64,000 nt of DNA from Micromussa lordhowensis (Eukaryota; Cnidaria; Anthozoa; Scleractinia; Lobophylliidae): contig OZ026597.1 of assembly GCA_964020085.1 (NCBI GenBank), positions 20,742,521 to 20,806,520 on the forward strand. The letters run 5' to 3'. This document shows positions 33,139-42,329 of this stretch, piece after piece (position 1 is the first letter of the stretch; the number at the start of each line of letters is the position of its first letter). The position numbers and the translations under genes were made by a program. The notes below the pieces were generated by a model that worked only from the letters and a program-made list of their open reading frames with translations, did not search any database and was not told the DNA's origin.

Positions 33139-34115
33139 ATGAGTTTACTTAAATGGAAAGAATTTGCAAAAAGTAAAACTGAATTAGGGAATAAAATCAA
33201 TTATGTTCATGATTTAATCAAAAGACATAATATTGGCCAGAAGATAAGCCAAAAGTCATTTGAGAAGGTATTTGAACCAGTGACAAGTAAACTAGATGAT
33301 GTCATTGACAGTGATTTAAACTTAAGGAAGCCTCAAATGAGAAAAAAACGAACCAAGAAAGAGAGGGGGAGAGTTCCAGATTACGGCATTGATATTGATG
33401 ATGAAGTTGAAGACATGAATTTGGGTGATCTTTATGATGAACAACCTATACCACCACAGCAAGATAAACAACTAGCACCAGAACCACCACAATATGAACC
33501 ATCGTTGGAGGAGATTCCGGAAAAGTCGCCACCTGAATATGATTATGATGAAGAAATTGATTATGGAATACTTGATGAAGATCTGGCGATGGAAAGGTTG
33601 AATGAATTAAGTCTATCAAAATATCAAGATCTTGAAGAAGTGTACAATGATCCGGAAATGGCAAGAAAAAATAAATTAATTTATTTTCAAATGACAAGAA
33701 AAAAAGCGGAAAAAGAGAGGAAAAGATTAAAAGGTTCCAAAGCAAATGTCACAAAAAATACAATAAAGGGGAAATAAATGAAGCCACAAAGCAATTAAGA
33801 AACAAAAAGATAGACAATGATAGAGCCATATTGGCAGATTACATTAAATTCAATGAAGTAGTAATAAATGAATTAAAGACAGGTTCCGGGATCAGAGGCC
33901 GAGGAAGAAAACAGAGAGGTGGAAATGTCATGTTTTTCAACGATGTGAATCAGCTTCTCAAGAAATTAGAATTGATTATTGGTGAAATTCTTGCAGGAAA
34001 TACGTCAATTAAAATGAGAAATATGGGAGTCAATATATTGGACACATTATTGAAAATAGCAACAATCAATAGATCACAATACAACAAGATATACAATAAT
34101 TATTTTAAAATATAA
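33139..34115 (+). pseudogene. Conserved Polinton virion-associated protein, split by a frameshift
   Basis: The first frame (33139-33777, 212 residues) starts MSLLKWKEFAKSKTELGNKI and contains QKSFEKVFEPVTSKLDDVI, a long acidic/proline-rich linker (EPPQYEPSLEEIPEKSP) and a basic coiled-coil-like tail. The second frame, open before 33831 and ending 34115, carries RGRGRKQRGGNVMFFNDV and KLELIIGEILAGNTSIKM. The two overlap at a run of six A (33753-33758), so a one-base indel in a homopolymer explains the break. The arrangement recalls a conserved hypothetical protein placed between ATPase and penton genes in other Polintons; its exact role is unknown. A tgtaacataatagtataa box precedes the start. 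Confidence 0.7.
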
Positions 34116-34133
34116 TATAACAGTATTATATTA

Positions 34134-34898
34134 ATGGATCGGGAAATTATATTATCATCATATGACGTCAAAGGTCAAGGAAACAACACTCCTCAGAATT
34201 TCACAACTAAATTCAACAGGCCCATAATATTGGATAGCAATTACCAATATGCGGTTGGTCTGAACAAAATCATTAACATGTCATTCACATGGTTCAATGT
34301 TAATCCCTCATATAAAAATCAATTGATTAAATACAGTTCTGATAGTGGTTCAACGTTTGAGGAAATCACTTTCCCAGCAGGAGTCTGGAATTATACAAAA
34401 TTCAATACACACATCAAGGACATAACAAAGATTGTCAAAGATGGTGCTAATAATAATGAGTATCCTATCACTCTTGAATTCAATGAAACAACATTCAGGG
34501 TCACGGTTATGTTAGCCAAAAACTACCAACTTGATTTAACAGCAAGTAATTTCAATGAACTAATCGGGTTCAAAAAAGAAGTGTTAAAAAATGAAATTAA
34601 TACAGGATCAAATGTGCCCAATCTCAGTCAAGACACTGACATACTCAATATTCACTGTGACTTGATTAATGATTCACTTGTGGACGGTAAAGAAACAGAC
34701 ATCATTTATTCCTTTTCAACCAGCGTGCTTCGCCCTAGTTACTCATTCACCATCGAACCAATAAGAGTAACATACAATCCCACCAATAAGAATATTATAG
34801 ATAGTATCGGGATTCATATCACTGATGGAAAAAGAAGATTAATTGACCTGAATGGAGCAGATACGTCTTTTTCATTACTCTTGAAAAAAATAGAATAA
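34134..34898 (+). CDS. Minor capsid (penton) protein, single jelly-roll
   Basis: 254 residues, intact. The N-terminal PQNFTTKFNRPIILDSNYQY and AVGLNKIINMSFTWFNV are the typical start of Polinton penton proteins (DFTT-F--PI-L--YEVAL pattern). The rest is beta-rich, ending ADTSFSLLLKKIE. In the family it forms the pentameric vertices of the capsid, with the major capsid protein at 35318 forming the facets. The start is 18 bp after the preceding gene and within an aatataatataacagtattatatta box. Confidence 0.85.
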   Translation: MDREIILSSYDVKGQGNNTPQNFTTKFNRPIILDSNYQYAVGLNKIINMSFTWFNVNPSYKNQLIKYSSDSGSTFEEITFPAGVWNYTKFNTHIKDITKIVKDGANNNEYPITLEFNETTFRVTVMLAKNYQLDLTASNFNELIGFKKEVLKNEINTGSNVPNLSQDTDILNIHCDLINDSLVDGKETDIIYSFSTSVLRPSYSFTIEPIRVTYNPTNKNIIDSIGIHITDGKRRLIDLNGADTSFSLLLKKIE

Positions 34899-34915
34899 TA
34901 TAACATAATATTATA

Positions 34916-35289
34916 ATGAAACCATTTGAATTCATGAGAGTTTATCATCCAAAGCTTGGTTTATTTGTAGATAAACACGTTGGGTCTGGGATTATTGTTG
35001 ACAATATTTTTAAACCAATGAAGAGTGTTGCGTCATCAGTTGTTAAAAAGTTTGTCAAGCCCTTGGGTAAGAAAGCGATAGAATCAGGTATTTCACATGC
35101 AGGTGAGAGGGCAGGAAAAAAGATATCTGAGAAGTCAGGAGACCTAATAATGAAAAGACTAAGGAATATGAGGAAGGTAATACAGGACAAAGAGCTAAAA
35201 TAGTTCCACCCATTAAACAGCAAGAAGAGAGTACAGATATGATCATCGATAGATTGATATCAGGATCTGGTTTGAAGAGAAGGACGTAA
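34916..35289 (+). pseudogene. Small basic virion core protein (adenovirus pVI/pX-like), frameshifted 3' end
   Basis: The first frame (34916-35203, 95 residues) is basic and has an amphipathic helical region GKKAIESGISHAGERAGKKI followed by SEKSGDLIMKRL. It ends prematurely at a TAG at 35201. A shifted frame across the same place continues to a TAA at 35287-35289 with a plausible C-terminus (MIIDRLISGSGLKRRT), so a single-base indel near 35,170-35,190 probably truncated it. Small basic proteins between penton and major capsid genes are thought to act as core or membrane-active minor proteins. It is preceded by the taatataacataatattata box. Confidence 0.6.
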
Positions 35290-35317
35290 AATGAAAATTA
35301 TGTAATATAATAATATA

Positions 35318-36604
35318 ATGGCTTTCAGAACAAGTGAATATTTACAGAGAAATGAGTTGGTTCGATATCAACTGGACAATGTCATTCTGATTCCGGATGC
35401 TGCTCAACACCAATAAAAAAATGGGTACAAGTTCACGATTAATGACCGGTCTTCATTCTACGATTGGTATAATGCTTATTTCGAGGTACAATTCCAGTTG
35501 CAAGTATTAGCTGATGGAACAGGAGTTCCGAATGCAACACGTTCAACAGTTATCAATGGAGCCCATTCGCTGATTAACCACTTGACGATAAAGAGTGCTG
35601 GTAAAATTGTGTACGATACTAATAATCTCCATAAAGTTACGTTTGTCAAGAATCTCCTAGAATATAGTGATGATTTCAGTCGCTCAGTAGCTAAAGATAG
35701 TTTTTGGTATCTGGATGTGACGAATGCTGACATGACCGCCGCCGAAAATACAGGGTTCGAGGCTAGACAAAATTTGACGAAAAGAGTTGGTGAGGATGGT
35801 GGTGAAGAAGCTGCCAAAGATATCAATGTAATCATACCTCTTAATCGTTACAGTTTCTTTGAAGAGTTGTATGATAAAATGTTGGAACCAATGCAACTCG
35901 AGTTTGGTATAAAGTTACAGAATGACGCTGAATTAATATATAAGGCCGCTGCAGCAGCTGCTGGTCGAGTGGTTGTCAATAGATTCTTACTGTGGGTCCC
36001 AAGATTGACACCAAAGGACATCCGTTACGATGAATTTGTCGAAAAATTCAAATCGAATAAATCTTGGACATACAACAGAGAAATGTATCAGTTTTCCGCA
36101 GCAGCACAAAGCAGTGGATTCTTCCAGATCTCCCCCAGTATTGATAATGTCAAGGCTGTCTTTGTTTATCTTCAACGAGCTAAAACAGAAAATGAAGATG
36201 AGAATCCATACCACTTTGACACTTATAAACTGAATGCAGCCAATAATAACAGTTATCTAACAAGATGCAGATTGGAATATGGGAATGGAGTGTTCTACCC
36301 AGAAACTGAATACGATTCAGAATCAAAAGTAAGGATCTACAACGATTTGATGTCTTATGGTATGAGAAAGAATAATTACAACAGCGGCACTCAACTGAAC
36401 ATAGCTAATTACAACTCTCTTTATTCTATCATATATTTTGATTTATCATATCAAACGGATAAAGTAACAAGAGATCCAAAGCAGTTGATTTTCAGGTATA
36501 AACTGAGTGCTAATAGTGCAGCTGCTTTCAGTGTGCACGCCATTGTCATGTATGAGGAAGAAATCATCATCGACAAGGTTGGAAATGAAGTGGTCATAGT
36601 GTAA
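35318..36604 (+). pseudogene. Major capsid protein, double jelly-roll, with an internal stop
   Basis: The natural start is the ATG at 35318 (MAFRTSEYLQRNELVRYQ), after an AT-rich box. A TAA at 35414-35416 (codon 33) interrupts the frame, which then stays open for the same frame to 36604 (429 codons in all). The body contains FYDWYNAYFEVQFQLQVLAD, VTFVKNLLEYSDDFSRSVAK and AENTGFEARQNLT, recognisable as the Polinton/adintovirus hexon-type protein that builds the icosahedral capsid facets. The stop lies just before a run of seven A. It is either a real nonsense mutation or an error in the assembled sequence. The ATG at codon 61 (35498) could not give a complete first jelly-roll. Confidence 0.85.
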
Positions 36605-36679
36605 AAAGTATTAAGATATTCCTTATTTTGTATATGTTTTGTAATTTAAAAATTATATAACATATATTATACGTGAGAA

Positions 36680-37477
36680 ATGACTCAGTTTTTTGAAATT
36701 AAAGTGAAACTATCAGAAAATCAGAAGAAGAATATCGGTGATGCTTACCGTAAAAGGGAAACAGTTGTAATCAGACTCACAAATGATTCTCTCAGTGGAA
36801 ATGACACTTTATACGTTCCAGCGATGATGAAGAAGAGATTGGAGAAGAATCGCAGAGAGAAGAAAGGTATGGATATTAAGCTTTCCAAGACCAATATCAG
36901 AAAACAAGTAGGTGGTAGTTTATTGACTTCTGCTCTAGCTCTCGCACGTACATTCGGACCAACCATTGCGAAAACCTTGGGATTATCAGCTTTGGGAGGG
37001 TTAGCTAGTGAAGGCGCAAGCCAAATTGTCAAGAAAATAGCTGGAAAAGGAGTACAGAAAGGAGGTTTCCTTATACCACAAAACAAAATTGACAAACTCA
37101 TTGCAAACAAGCATCTTCTATCAGCAAAACAAAAGAAAGATATAATTGAAGCCCTTCAATCAGGTTCAGGTGTTGTTATAAAACCAACAAAAACGCAATC
37201 GGGTGGTTTTCTTGGTACTTTACTCGCCAGTATTGGGATTCCTATGATATTGAACGCTTTGACTGGAAAGGGCGCTCCCAAGATTGGACTTCCTCCACAA
37301 GGGGGAAGAGGAGCTCCGAGAATGGGTATGTATAATCCACCACCCTTTATTGGAACATGGGACAAATTCGGTATGGGAATAAAAAAAAAGCCCACCAAAA
37401 AAAAGAAGGGAAAAGGTCTACTATTAGGCCCAAACAGTCCATTCAATTCAATCCCACTCGTAGGAGCAATACTGTAA
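36680..37477 (+). CDS. Virion core protein (pX-like), glycine-rich and basic
   Basis: 265 residues, intact. The N-terminal part (VKLSENQKKNIGDAYRKR, then RLTNDSLSGNDTLYVPAM) and DIKLSKTNIRKQVGG are features of a protein conserved next to the Polinton capsid gene. A hydrophobic glycine/alanine-rich stretch (ALARTFGPTIAKTLGLSALG) and basic tail (KKKPTKKKKGKG) suggest DNA- or membrane-binding inside the virion, comparable to adenovirus core/minor proteins. The tail overlaps nothing, and the protease start follows 27 bp later. An attatataacatatattata box precedes it. The exact role is inferred. Confidence 0.7.
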   Translation: MTQFFEIKVKLSENQKKNIGDAYRKRETVVIRLTNDSLSGNDTLYVPAMMKKRLEKNRREKKGMDIKLSKTNIRKQVGGSLLTSALALARTFGPTIAKTLGLSALGGLASEGASQIVKKIAGKGVQKGGFLIPQNKIDKLIANKHLLSAKQKKDIIEALQSGSGVVIKPTKTQSGGFLGTLLASIGIPMILNALTGKGAPKIGLPPQGGRGAPRMGMYNPPPFIGTWDKFGMGIKKKPTKKKKGKGLLLGPNSPFNSIPLVGAIL

Positions 37478-37503
37478 AACCGAAATTCTATGAAGACATC
37501 CCG

Positions 37504-37935
37504 ATGAGCAATCATGATCTGATAAAATGGTGTAGATATCTAAATATCCCAATCAATGATGTTTTGTCAAGAGATCAAAAAGTTCCACACAACCACAAAC
37601 AGGCTTTGTTTATCTACAATCTTGAACCATCATACATGAGCGGAAGTCATTGGGTAACAACTTATGTGAAAGATAATGTCATCAATTATTTTGACAGCTT
37701 TGGCATGCCTCCATTTCAAGAATTGGTAAATCATGCGAAAAGAAAGAATTTGACTCTTCTTCACCAAAGCAATCAGATTCAGAATATAAAAACAACCACA
37801 TGTGGATACTTCTGTTTATACTTTTTGAATGAAATGAATAAGGGTAATTCATATTTTGATTTATTAAAAGTATTCAACATACATGACACAATGAAAAATG
37901 AGAGATTCGTCAAACATCATTTCAAAAATATCTAA
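37504..37935 (+). CDS. Adenain-like cysteine protease (C5/Ulp1 fold)
   Basis: 143 residues from ATG 37504 (MSNHDLIKWCRYLNIP); the open frame extends upstream, but this start matches family lengths. Active-site residues are in order: His49 in GSHWV, Asp64 in YFDSFG, Gln in NQIQN (91-93) and Cys100 in TTCGYFCLYF. The enzyme is a hallmark of Polintons and adenoviruses, where it matures capsid and core proteins during assembly. It sits directly downstream of the core protein gene, consistent with a late virion operon-like block. It appears catalytically intact. Confidence 0.9.
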   Translation: MSNHDLIKWCRYLNIPINDVLSRDQKVPHNHKQALFIYNLEPSYMSGSHWVTTYVKDNVINYFDSFGMPPFQELVNHAKRKNLTLLHQSNQIQNIKTTTCGYFCLYFLNEMNKGNSYFDLLKVFNIHDTMKNERFVKHHFKNI

Positions 37936-37947
37936 CTTATATATATA

Positions 37948-38367
37948 ATGGTAAAATCATATTGTGTTAAACAGAAGAAACAAACTGAATGTGTTCCAGG
38001 CAGTGAAAGATATGTCAAAGCCAAAAATGGTCGAACCATGATGAAATGCACTTGTGCTGAATGTGGGATAACAAAGACTAAATTCATCAAATCTCAGTCA
38101 ACAGGTGGAGGTAATGTGTTAAGCAAGCCAAAGGTAAAAATGAATAGCAAACCACATTGCGGAATAAATAAGGTTCCCAAAGGTAAACACCTTGGAACTG
38201 AAATTGAGTGTATTAGACAAAATCAAATCAGACAATACGGGATTAATAAGGCCAACAAAAGTCTCATAAAAAACGTCAAGATTGATCCAAAGACAGCAAA
38301 GCTCATCAAAAAGGCAAATAAAACGCTACTTGAAATAGAGAAACTAAAAAAACAACAGGGAAACTAA
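37948..38367 (+). CDS. DUF5679-like small protein
   Basis: 139 residues. The first 45 (MVKSYCVKQKKQTECVPG..., with CTCAECGITKTKFI) match the short DUF5679-type module: a YCVKC-like start and a CxECG second pair, a possible zinc-binding unit. The remainder is lysine-rich and helical. In some Polintons this module is linked to a downstream PLA2 domain; here a stop at 38365-38367 separates it from the PLA2 frame, which is open from 38334 in a different phase. That leaves open either separate genes or another frameshift. Confidence 0.65.
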   Translation: MVKSYCVKQKKQTECVPGSERYVKAKNGRTMMKCTCAECGITKTKFIKSQSTGGGNVLSKPKVKMNSKPHCGINKVPKGKHLGTEIECIRQNQIRQYGINKANKSLIKNVKIDPKTAKLIKKANKTLLEIEKLKKQQGN

Positions 38368-38393
38368 TTGAGCCCTCACAAGCTGGGGGCAGT

Positions 38394-39013
38394 TTGTTTG
38401 ATATTCATGATAGTCATTCTCTTAGTGAGATTGCTTTGAAAGGTTTGGCCAATTCTGGGGCTTACCTTGCTCGAAAGGGTGTCGCAAAAGCTATCAAATC
38501 AGATTATGCAAAGAAGAAGATAAAAAATGTTGCAAATAAGTATCTTGATCAAGTCCTTGACAGTTTCGCATCAAATATATCACCGACTGGTGGTGCAATA
38601 GATATACATAAGGCTATATTAAAAGTTGCGCCAAAGAAAGGTTTTGTGATGCCTGGACATAGATACACAGGTCCTGGAAACCTCTTGATCAGCAGTTAAG
38701 GTATGATCCCAACACTGGTCAGATACTTGAGATATATCAACAACCAACAGGTAAAACAGATGCAGTAAGTATGCAGCATGATGTTGATTACTCAGTTTGT
38801 GGAAACAAACCAAAAAGTAACCAAGTAAAATGTAAGAATGATGCAGATCGTAAAATGGTTAAGGCTCTTGATGCCGCTATTCCTTGGAAAGAAAGACAAT
38901 GGGGACATACAATAGCTCGCAATGCTATAGCAGCTAAGTCAAAATTAGGTATGGGTGCTAAGTCAAAAAACGTAAAAAGCCGCCGAGTGAAGAAAACTGG
39001 CAAGAAAAATTAG
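38394..39013 (+). pseudogene. Phospholipase A2-domain virion protein, frameshifted
   Basis: The first frame (to 38699) has a helical region then FVMPGHRYTGPGN, the calcium-binding loop of parvovirus VP1-type PLA2 domains. The second frame, taking over near 38,682-38,690 and ending at 39013, has QHDVDYSVC with the catalytic His-Asp and a Lys-rich tail. So the domain is split inside by a one- or two-base indel between loop and catalytic helix. Such domains help non-enveloped virions leave endosomes in related viruses. No ATG begins the first frame locally; it is open back to 38334. The tail overlaps the integrase coding region in another frame. Confidence 0.75.
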
Positions 39014-39057
39014 CTGATGAATTACATACACCCATAAACGTAATTTCACTCGGCGGC
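38979..39057. other. 13-bp inverted repeat at the PLA2-integrase junction
   Basis: 38979-38991 (gccgccgagtgaa) is perfectly inverted at 39045-39057, with a 53-nt loop spanning the end of the PLA2 frame and the integrase frame break. It could form a hairpin in RNA or be coincidence. Confidence 0.5.
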
Positions 39058-39929
39058 GTGTAATCACAAATCATATTGATGAAATATGGGCAAGTGATCT
39101 AGTTGAAATGCAACAGTTCAGTAAATGGAATAAAGGTTACCGATATCTTCTAATGATTATTGATGTTTTCAGTAAATATGGTTGGATTGTACCATTGAAG
39201 GATAAGAAAGGTGAATCTGTTGCTGAAGCATTTAAAACAATATTAAACGAAGGTAGAAAACCACAGTATTTATGGGTTGATAAAGGTAAAGAATATTACA
39301 ACAAACATGTGAAAGACCTATTAGAGAAAAATGGGATACATATGTACTCAACTGAGAATGAAGAGAAGTCATCAGTGGTTGAAAGATGGAATAGAACGAT
39401 TCAATCCAAAATGTGGAAACAGTTCACAGTTCAAGGTAATACAATGTATCTCGATATGTTACCTAAAATATTGAAACAGTATAATAATACCAAACATTCA
39501 AGCATCAAAATGACACCCACAGAAGCATCCAATAAGAAGAATGAAGGAACTGTTTACTTCAATCTATATGGTAATATGGAAATATCAAAGCAGAAGCCAA
39601 AATTTAAAATAGGTGATAAGGTCCGAATATCTAAATACAAACGGAATGTTTTTGATAAGGGTTATACACCAAATTGGACTGAAGAGGTTTTCACAATTGA
39701 TAAGATCCAATACACTAATCCAATCACATACAAAATAAAAGATCTCAACGATGAAACAATAGAAAGGAGTTTCTATGAACCTGAATTATTAAAAGCCAAG
39801 CAAGATGTTTTCCGTATTGATAAGGTCATTCGTAGGGATCATAAGAAGAAACAAGCTTTAATAAAGTGGAAGGGATATAGTGATGAATTTAATAGCTGGA
39901 TTCCAATGAAGGATTTACAACGTGTATAA
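39021..39929 (+). pseudogene. Polinton integrase (rve fold) with C-terminal chromodomain, N-terminus broken
   Basis: The frame is open from 39021 to 39929. Catalytic residues are the Asp in WASDLVEMQ, the Asp in YLWVDKGKEYY and the Glu in SSVVERWNRT (DDE). A linker SH3-like part (KIGDKVRISKYKRNVF) and a chromodomain (FRIDKVIRRDHKKKQALI then WKGYSDEFNSWIP) follow. Upstream coding similar to the usual N-terminal part (ENWQEKLADELHTP) sits in another frame at 38,985-39,035, so the N-terminus is cut by a frameshift near 39,030. The integrase inserts the element and makes the 6-bp duplication; the chromodomain may guide it to chromatin. The internal ATG at 39108 would omit the first Asp. Confidence 0.85.
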
Positions 39930-39965
39930 ACATATATAAAAATATAGTATAATATATATAATATA

Positions 39966-40050
39966 ATGAAAAGAGGAAGAGGAAGACCGAAAAATATACA
40001 CACACCAATCAAACATTTCAGCGAAGAAGAAAGAAAGCGAGCAATCACAC
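39966..40050 (+). pseudogene. AT-hook/zinc-finger protein, 5' part, interrupted by Gypsy insertion
   Basis: The ATG at 39966 follows a tataatatatataatata box and starts with an AT-hook-like KRGRGRPK. The frame runs to the Gypsy insertion point at 40050. The other half resumes after the insertion at 43836-43969 in the matching phase if one target-site copy is removed. It probably encodes a small DNA-binding protein. Confidence 0.65.
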
Positions 40051-40186
40051 TGTTTCAATGTGTTGACGCCATTAGTCACTTGAACAAGGAGCGGTCTTTA
40101 ATGACCAAATAAGGCAATACAAGTGAAAGAGGGAAAGCGTGACAAACTACACCTCACGATGTCACGCTAAACTACTTATCCTAACA
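40051..40186 (-). repeat. Gypsy 3' LTR (left)
   Basis: 136 bp, TG...CA on the plus strand. Matches 43695-43830 with substitutions in the words caatacaag/caatataag and atcctaac/atcgtaac. Confidence 0.95.
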
Positions 40187-40203
40187 TCTCCCTTACTTTT
40201 TTT
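40187..40203 (-). other. Gypsy polypurine tract
   Basis: Minus-strand purine run (aaaaaaagtaagggaga) next to the 3' LTR, the plus-strand priming site. Confidence 0.8.
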
Positions 40204-40382
40204 GAAAACTGAACGAAGGACAGCAAAACAAAATTGAAAACCATAAACTAACATGTGTGAAAATGACAACAAAAATAAAGCTTCTAAAAACCATCGTTTA
40301 AGAGTCTTAGAAGTCAATGTCTCAATCTCTGCAGAGTTCTTAACTTGAAAGAACTGGCTATCATTTAAGTTCTACTTAAAGA

Positions 40383-42329
40383 CTAAGTGACATAGTCTCT
40401 GAATCTTGATGGCATCTTGACTACTCTAGTTCTAGTCTTCTGTACAGCAGGTATCTTTGCAATGGTCTGTTTGCCTTCAGGAACTGCTGACTGGGTAGTA
40501 TTGCTCGAGGGCTGACTTTCCTCCACTGGAACTGGTTCTGCAACTGGTCTTGCAATTGGATCGTGACAATCTGAGTCAGAGGCAGGAACTGCAAGTTTCT
40601 CTGCTGGCTTAAGGAACTCTCGATTTCTACGAATGGCTTGACTGTTTCCTTCAGGTTTGATTCGATAGGATCTGTCTGACAATTTTTCTAGGCATGTGCC
40701 TCGTTTCCAGGTTTCGTTCTTTTGTAATGGGGCAACTCGCACTTCCTGTCCTATTTCTAGCTCGGGTAAGGTGCGGGTGGAACGGTCATGGTACCATTTC
40801 GCTTTTTGCCGTTTTATCTTTAACTTCTCGGTGACATTCTCAGGTACCTTCGGATAAAAAAGGCTTGTTGCTGTGGGCAGTCTGGTTCTGGTGCGACGAC
40901 ACATTAATCTCTGTGCTGGGCTTTCCCCAAGTGACTCGGTTGGTGTGTTTCTCTGATCTAGCATCGCGAGCCAAGGATCTTTGTTGTCTTTACGTGCTTT
41001 CTTCAATAAGGACTTGGCTACGTTTACCGCCGACTCCACTTTTCCATTGGACCTGTGGTGGTGTGGGGAGGATGACACGTGTATAAACTCCCAATCACGC
41101 GAAAATTGCTGGAACTCATAACTAGTAAACTGAGAACAGTTGTCGGTTACGAGGGTATCTGGTATGCCATATCTGCTGAATTGCTCTTTGAGAAACTCGA
41201 TCACTGAACCTGAAGTGTTCTCTTCCAACTGTTTGACCTCAAGGAAGTCAGAATAAAAGTCAACAAGAACAATGTACTCTTTGCCATGCAGTTTGAACTG
41301 ATCTGCGGCAACTCTGCTCCAAGGGCGATCTGGAAGCTGATGACTTTGCATAGGTTGTTTCTGGTTCTTGGCTTGAAATTCATTGCAAATGGAACACTGC
41401 TTGATCAGGTCCCGTACCTCGGCATTCATGTTAGGCCAGAAGACTGTGTCTCGGGCTTTGCGGAGACAAGCTTCAACTCCCAAATGGCTGGAATGTATTC
41501 TTGATTTGACTTCAGATCTCATGACGCGAGGTATGACAACTCTTGAACCTTTGAACAAGATCCCATTGTGTACTGTTAACTCTTCCCGATACGACCAGTA
41601 TTCTCTGATGTTGACAGGCACTTGCTCTTTTTGCATTGGCCAACCTGACAGGACTGTGGTCTTTAGGGTTTGCAATGTTTCGTCTTGCCCAGTACACCGC
41701 TGCAGCTGCTCCAATCTCTCTGGAGTAACCCTCAGGGCTTGAATAGGGTTTAGGCTCTCTACCTCCAAGGAAAACACTTGGAATGGCTCCTCTGGCTTAG
41801 TAACTTCATGCTGGGCTGCTCTTGACAAGTGGTCAGCCAGGAACATCTGACACCCAGGTTTGTAACTAACTGACAAATTGTATCGCTGAAGTCTGAGTAG
41901 CATCCTCTGCAGACGACAAGGTGCTGATAACAGTGACTTCTTGAATATGGACTCAAGAGGTTTATGGTCAGTTTCCACTGAGATTTTCTCTCTATGAGCC
42001 AGGTATTGGTTAAATCTTTCACAGGCAAAAACGATTGCTAGGCATTCTTTCTCTATGGTTGCATATCTCTGCTCTGTTGGAGAGAGAGTTCTTGACGCAA
42101 AAGCCACTGGCTGTCCGTTTTGGGTAAGCACGGCTCCTAACCCCTTGTTGCTGGCATCTGTCTGCATGGTGACTTCTTCGTTCACGTCATAGAACTTCAG
42201 CACTGGATGCTGGATAACCAACTGCTGAATGGTGGTGAATGCTTTATCATGATGTGTTGCCCATGTGAACTGTGTTTGGTTACTGGTAAGTTCTCTTAGC
42301 GGTGTAGACACATCTGAAAGCTTGGTCAC
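40383..42329 (-). CDS. Gypsy RNase H-integrase (RT core missing)
   Basis: 648 residues. Begins with the extreme C-terminus of RT (TKLSDVSTPLRELT), then RNase H with TDASNKGLGAVL and EKECLAIVFACERF. The integrase zinc finger (HLGVEACLRKARDTVFW, CSICNEFQ) and catalytic core (AADQF, VTDNCSQF, NGKVESAV) follow, and then a basic C-terminus. The RT palm with its YVDD-type active site is absent. The frame starts at a GTG 4 nt before the stop of the protease ORF, showing a deletion of several hundred bp. It could move only if complemented in trans. Confidence 0.9.
   Translation of the reverse strand: MTKLSDVSTPLRELTSNQTQFTWATHHDKAFTTIQQLVIQHPVLKFYDVNEEVTMQTDASNKGLGAVLTQNGQPVAFASRTLSPTEQRYATIEKECLAIVFACERFNQYLAHREKISVETDHKPLESIFKKSLLSAPCRLQRMLLRLQRYNLSVSYKPGCQMFLADHLSRAAQHEVTKPEEPFQVFSLEVESLNPIQALRVTPERLEQLQRCTGQDETLQTLKTTVLSGWPMQKEQVPVNIREYWSYREELTVHNGILFKGSRVVIPRVMRSEVKSRIHSSHLGVEACLRKARDTVFWPNMNAEVRDLIKQCSICNEFQAKNQKQPMQSHQLPDRPWSRVAADQFKLHGKEYIVLVDFYSDFLEVKQLEENTSGSVIEFLKEQFSRYGIPDTLVTDNCSQFTSYEFQQFSRDWEFIHVSSSPHHHRSNGKVESAVNVAKSLLKKARKDNKDPWLAMLDQRNTPTESLGESPAQRLMCRRTRTRLPTATSLFYPKVPENVTEKLKIKRQKAKWYHDRSTRTLPELEIGQEVRVAPLQKNETWKRGTCLEKLSDRSYRIKPEGNSQAIRRNREFLKPAEKLAVPASDSDCHDPIARPVAEPVPVEESQPSSNTTQSAVPEGKQTIAKIPAVQKTRTRVVKMPSRFRDYVT

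Noticed and set aside
35498..36604. Major capsid protein starting at 35498
   Set aside because: The family start is clearly at 35318 in the same frame; 35498 follows the internal stop only by accident of the open frame.
39108..39929. Integrase start at the ATG 39108
   Set aside because: This would leave out the first catalytic Asp in WASDLVEM; the frame is open back to 39021.
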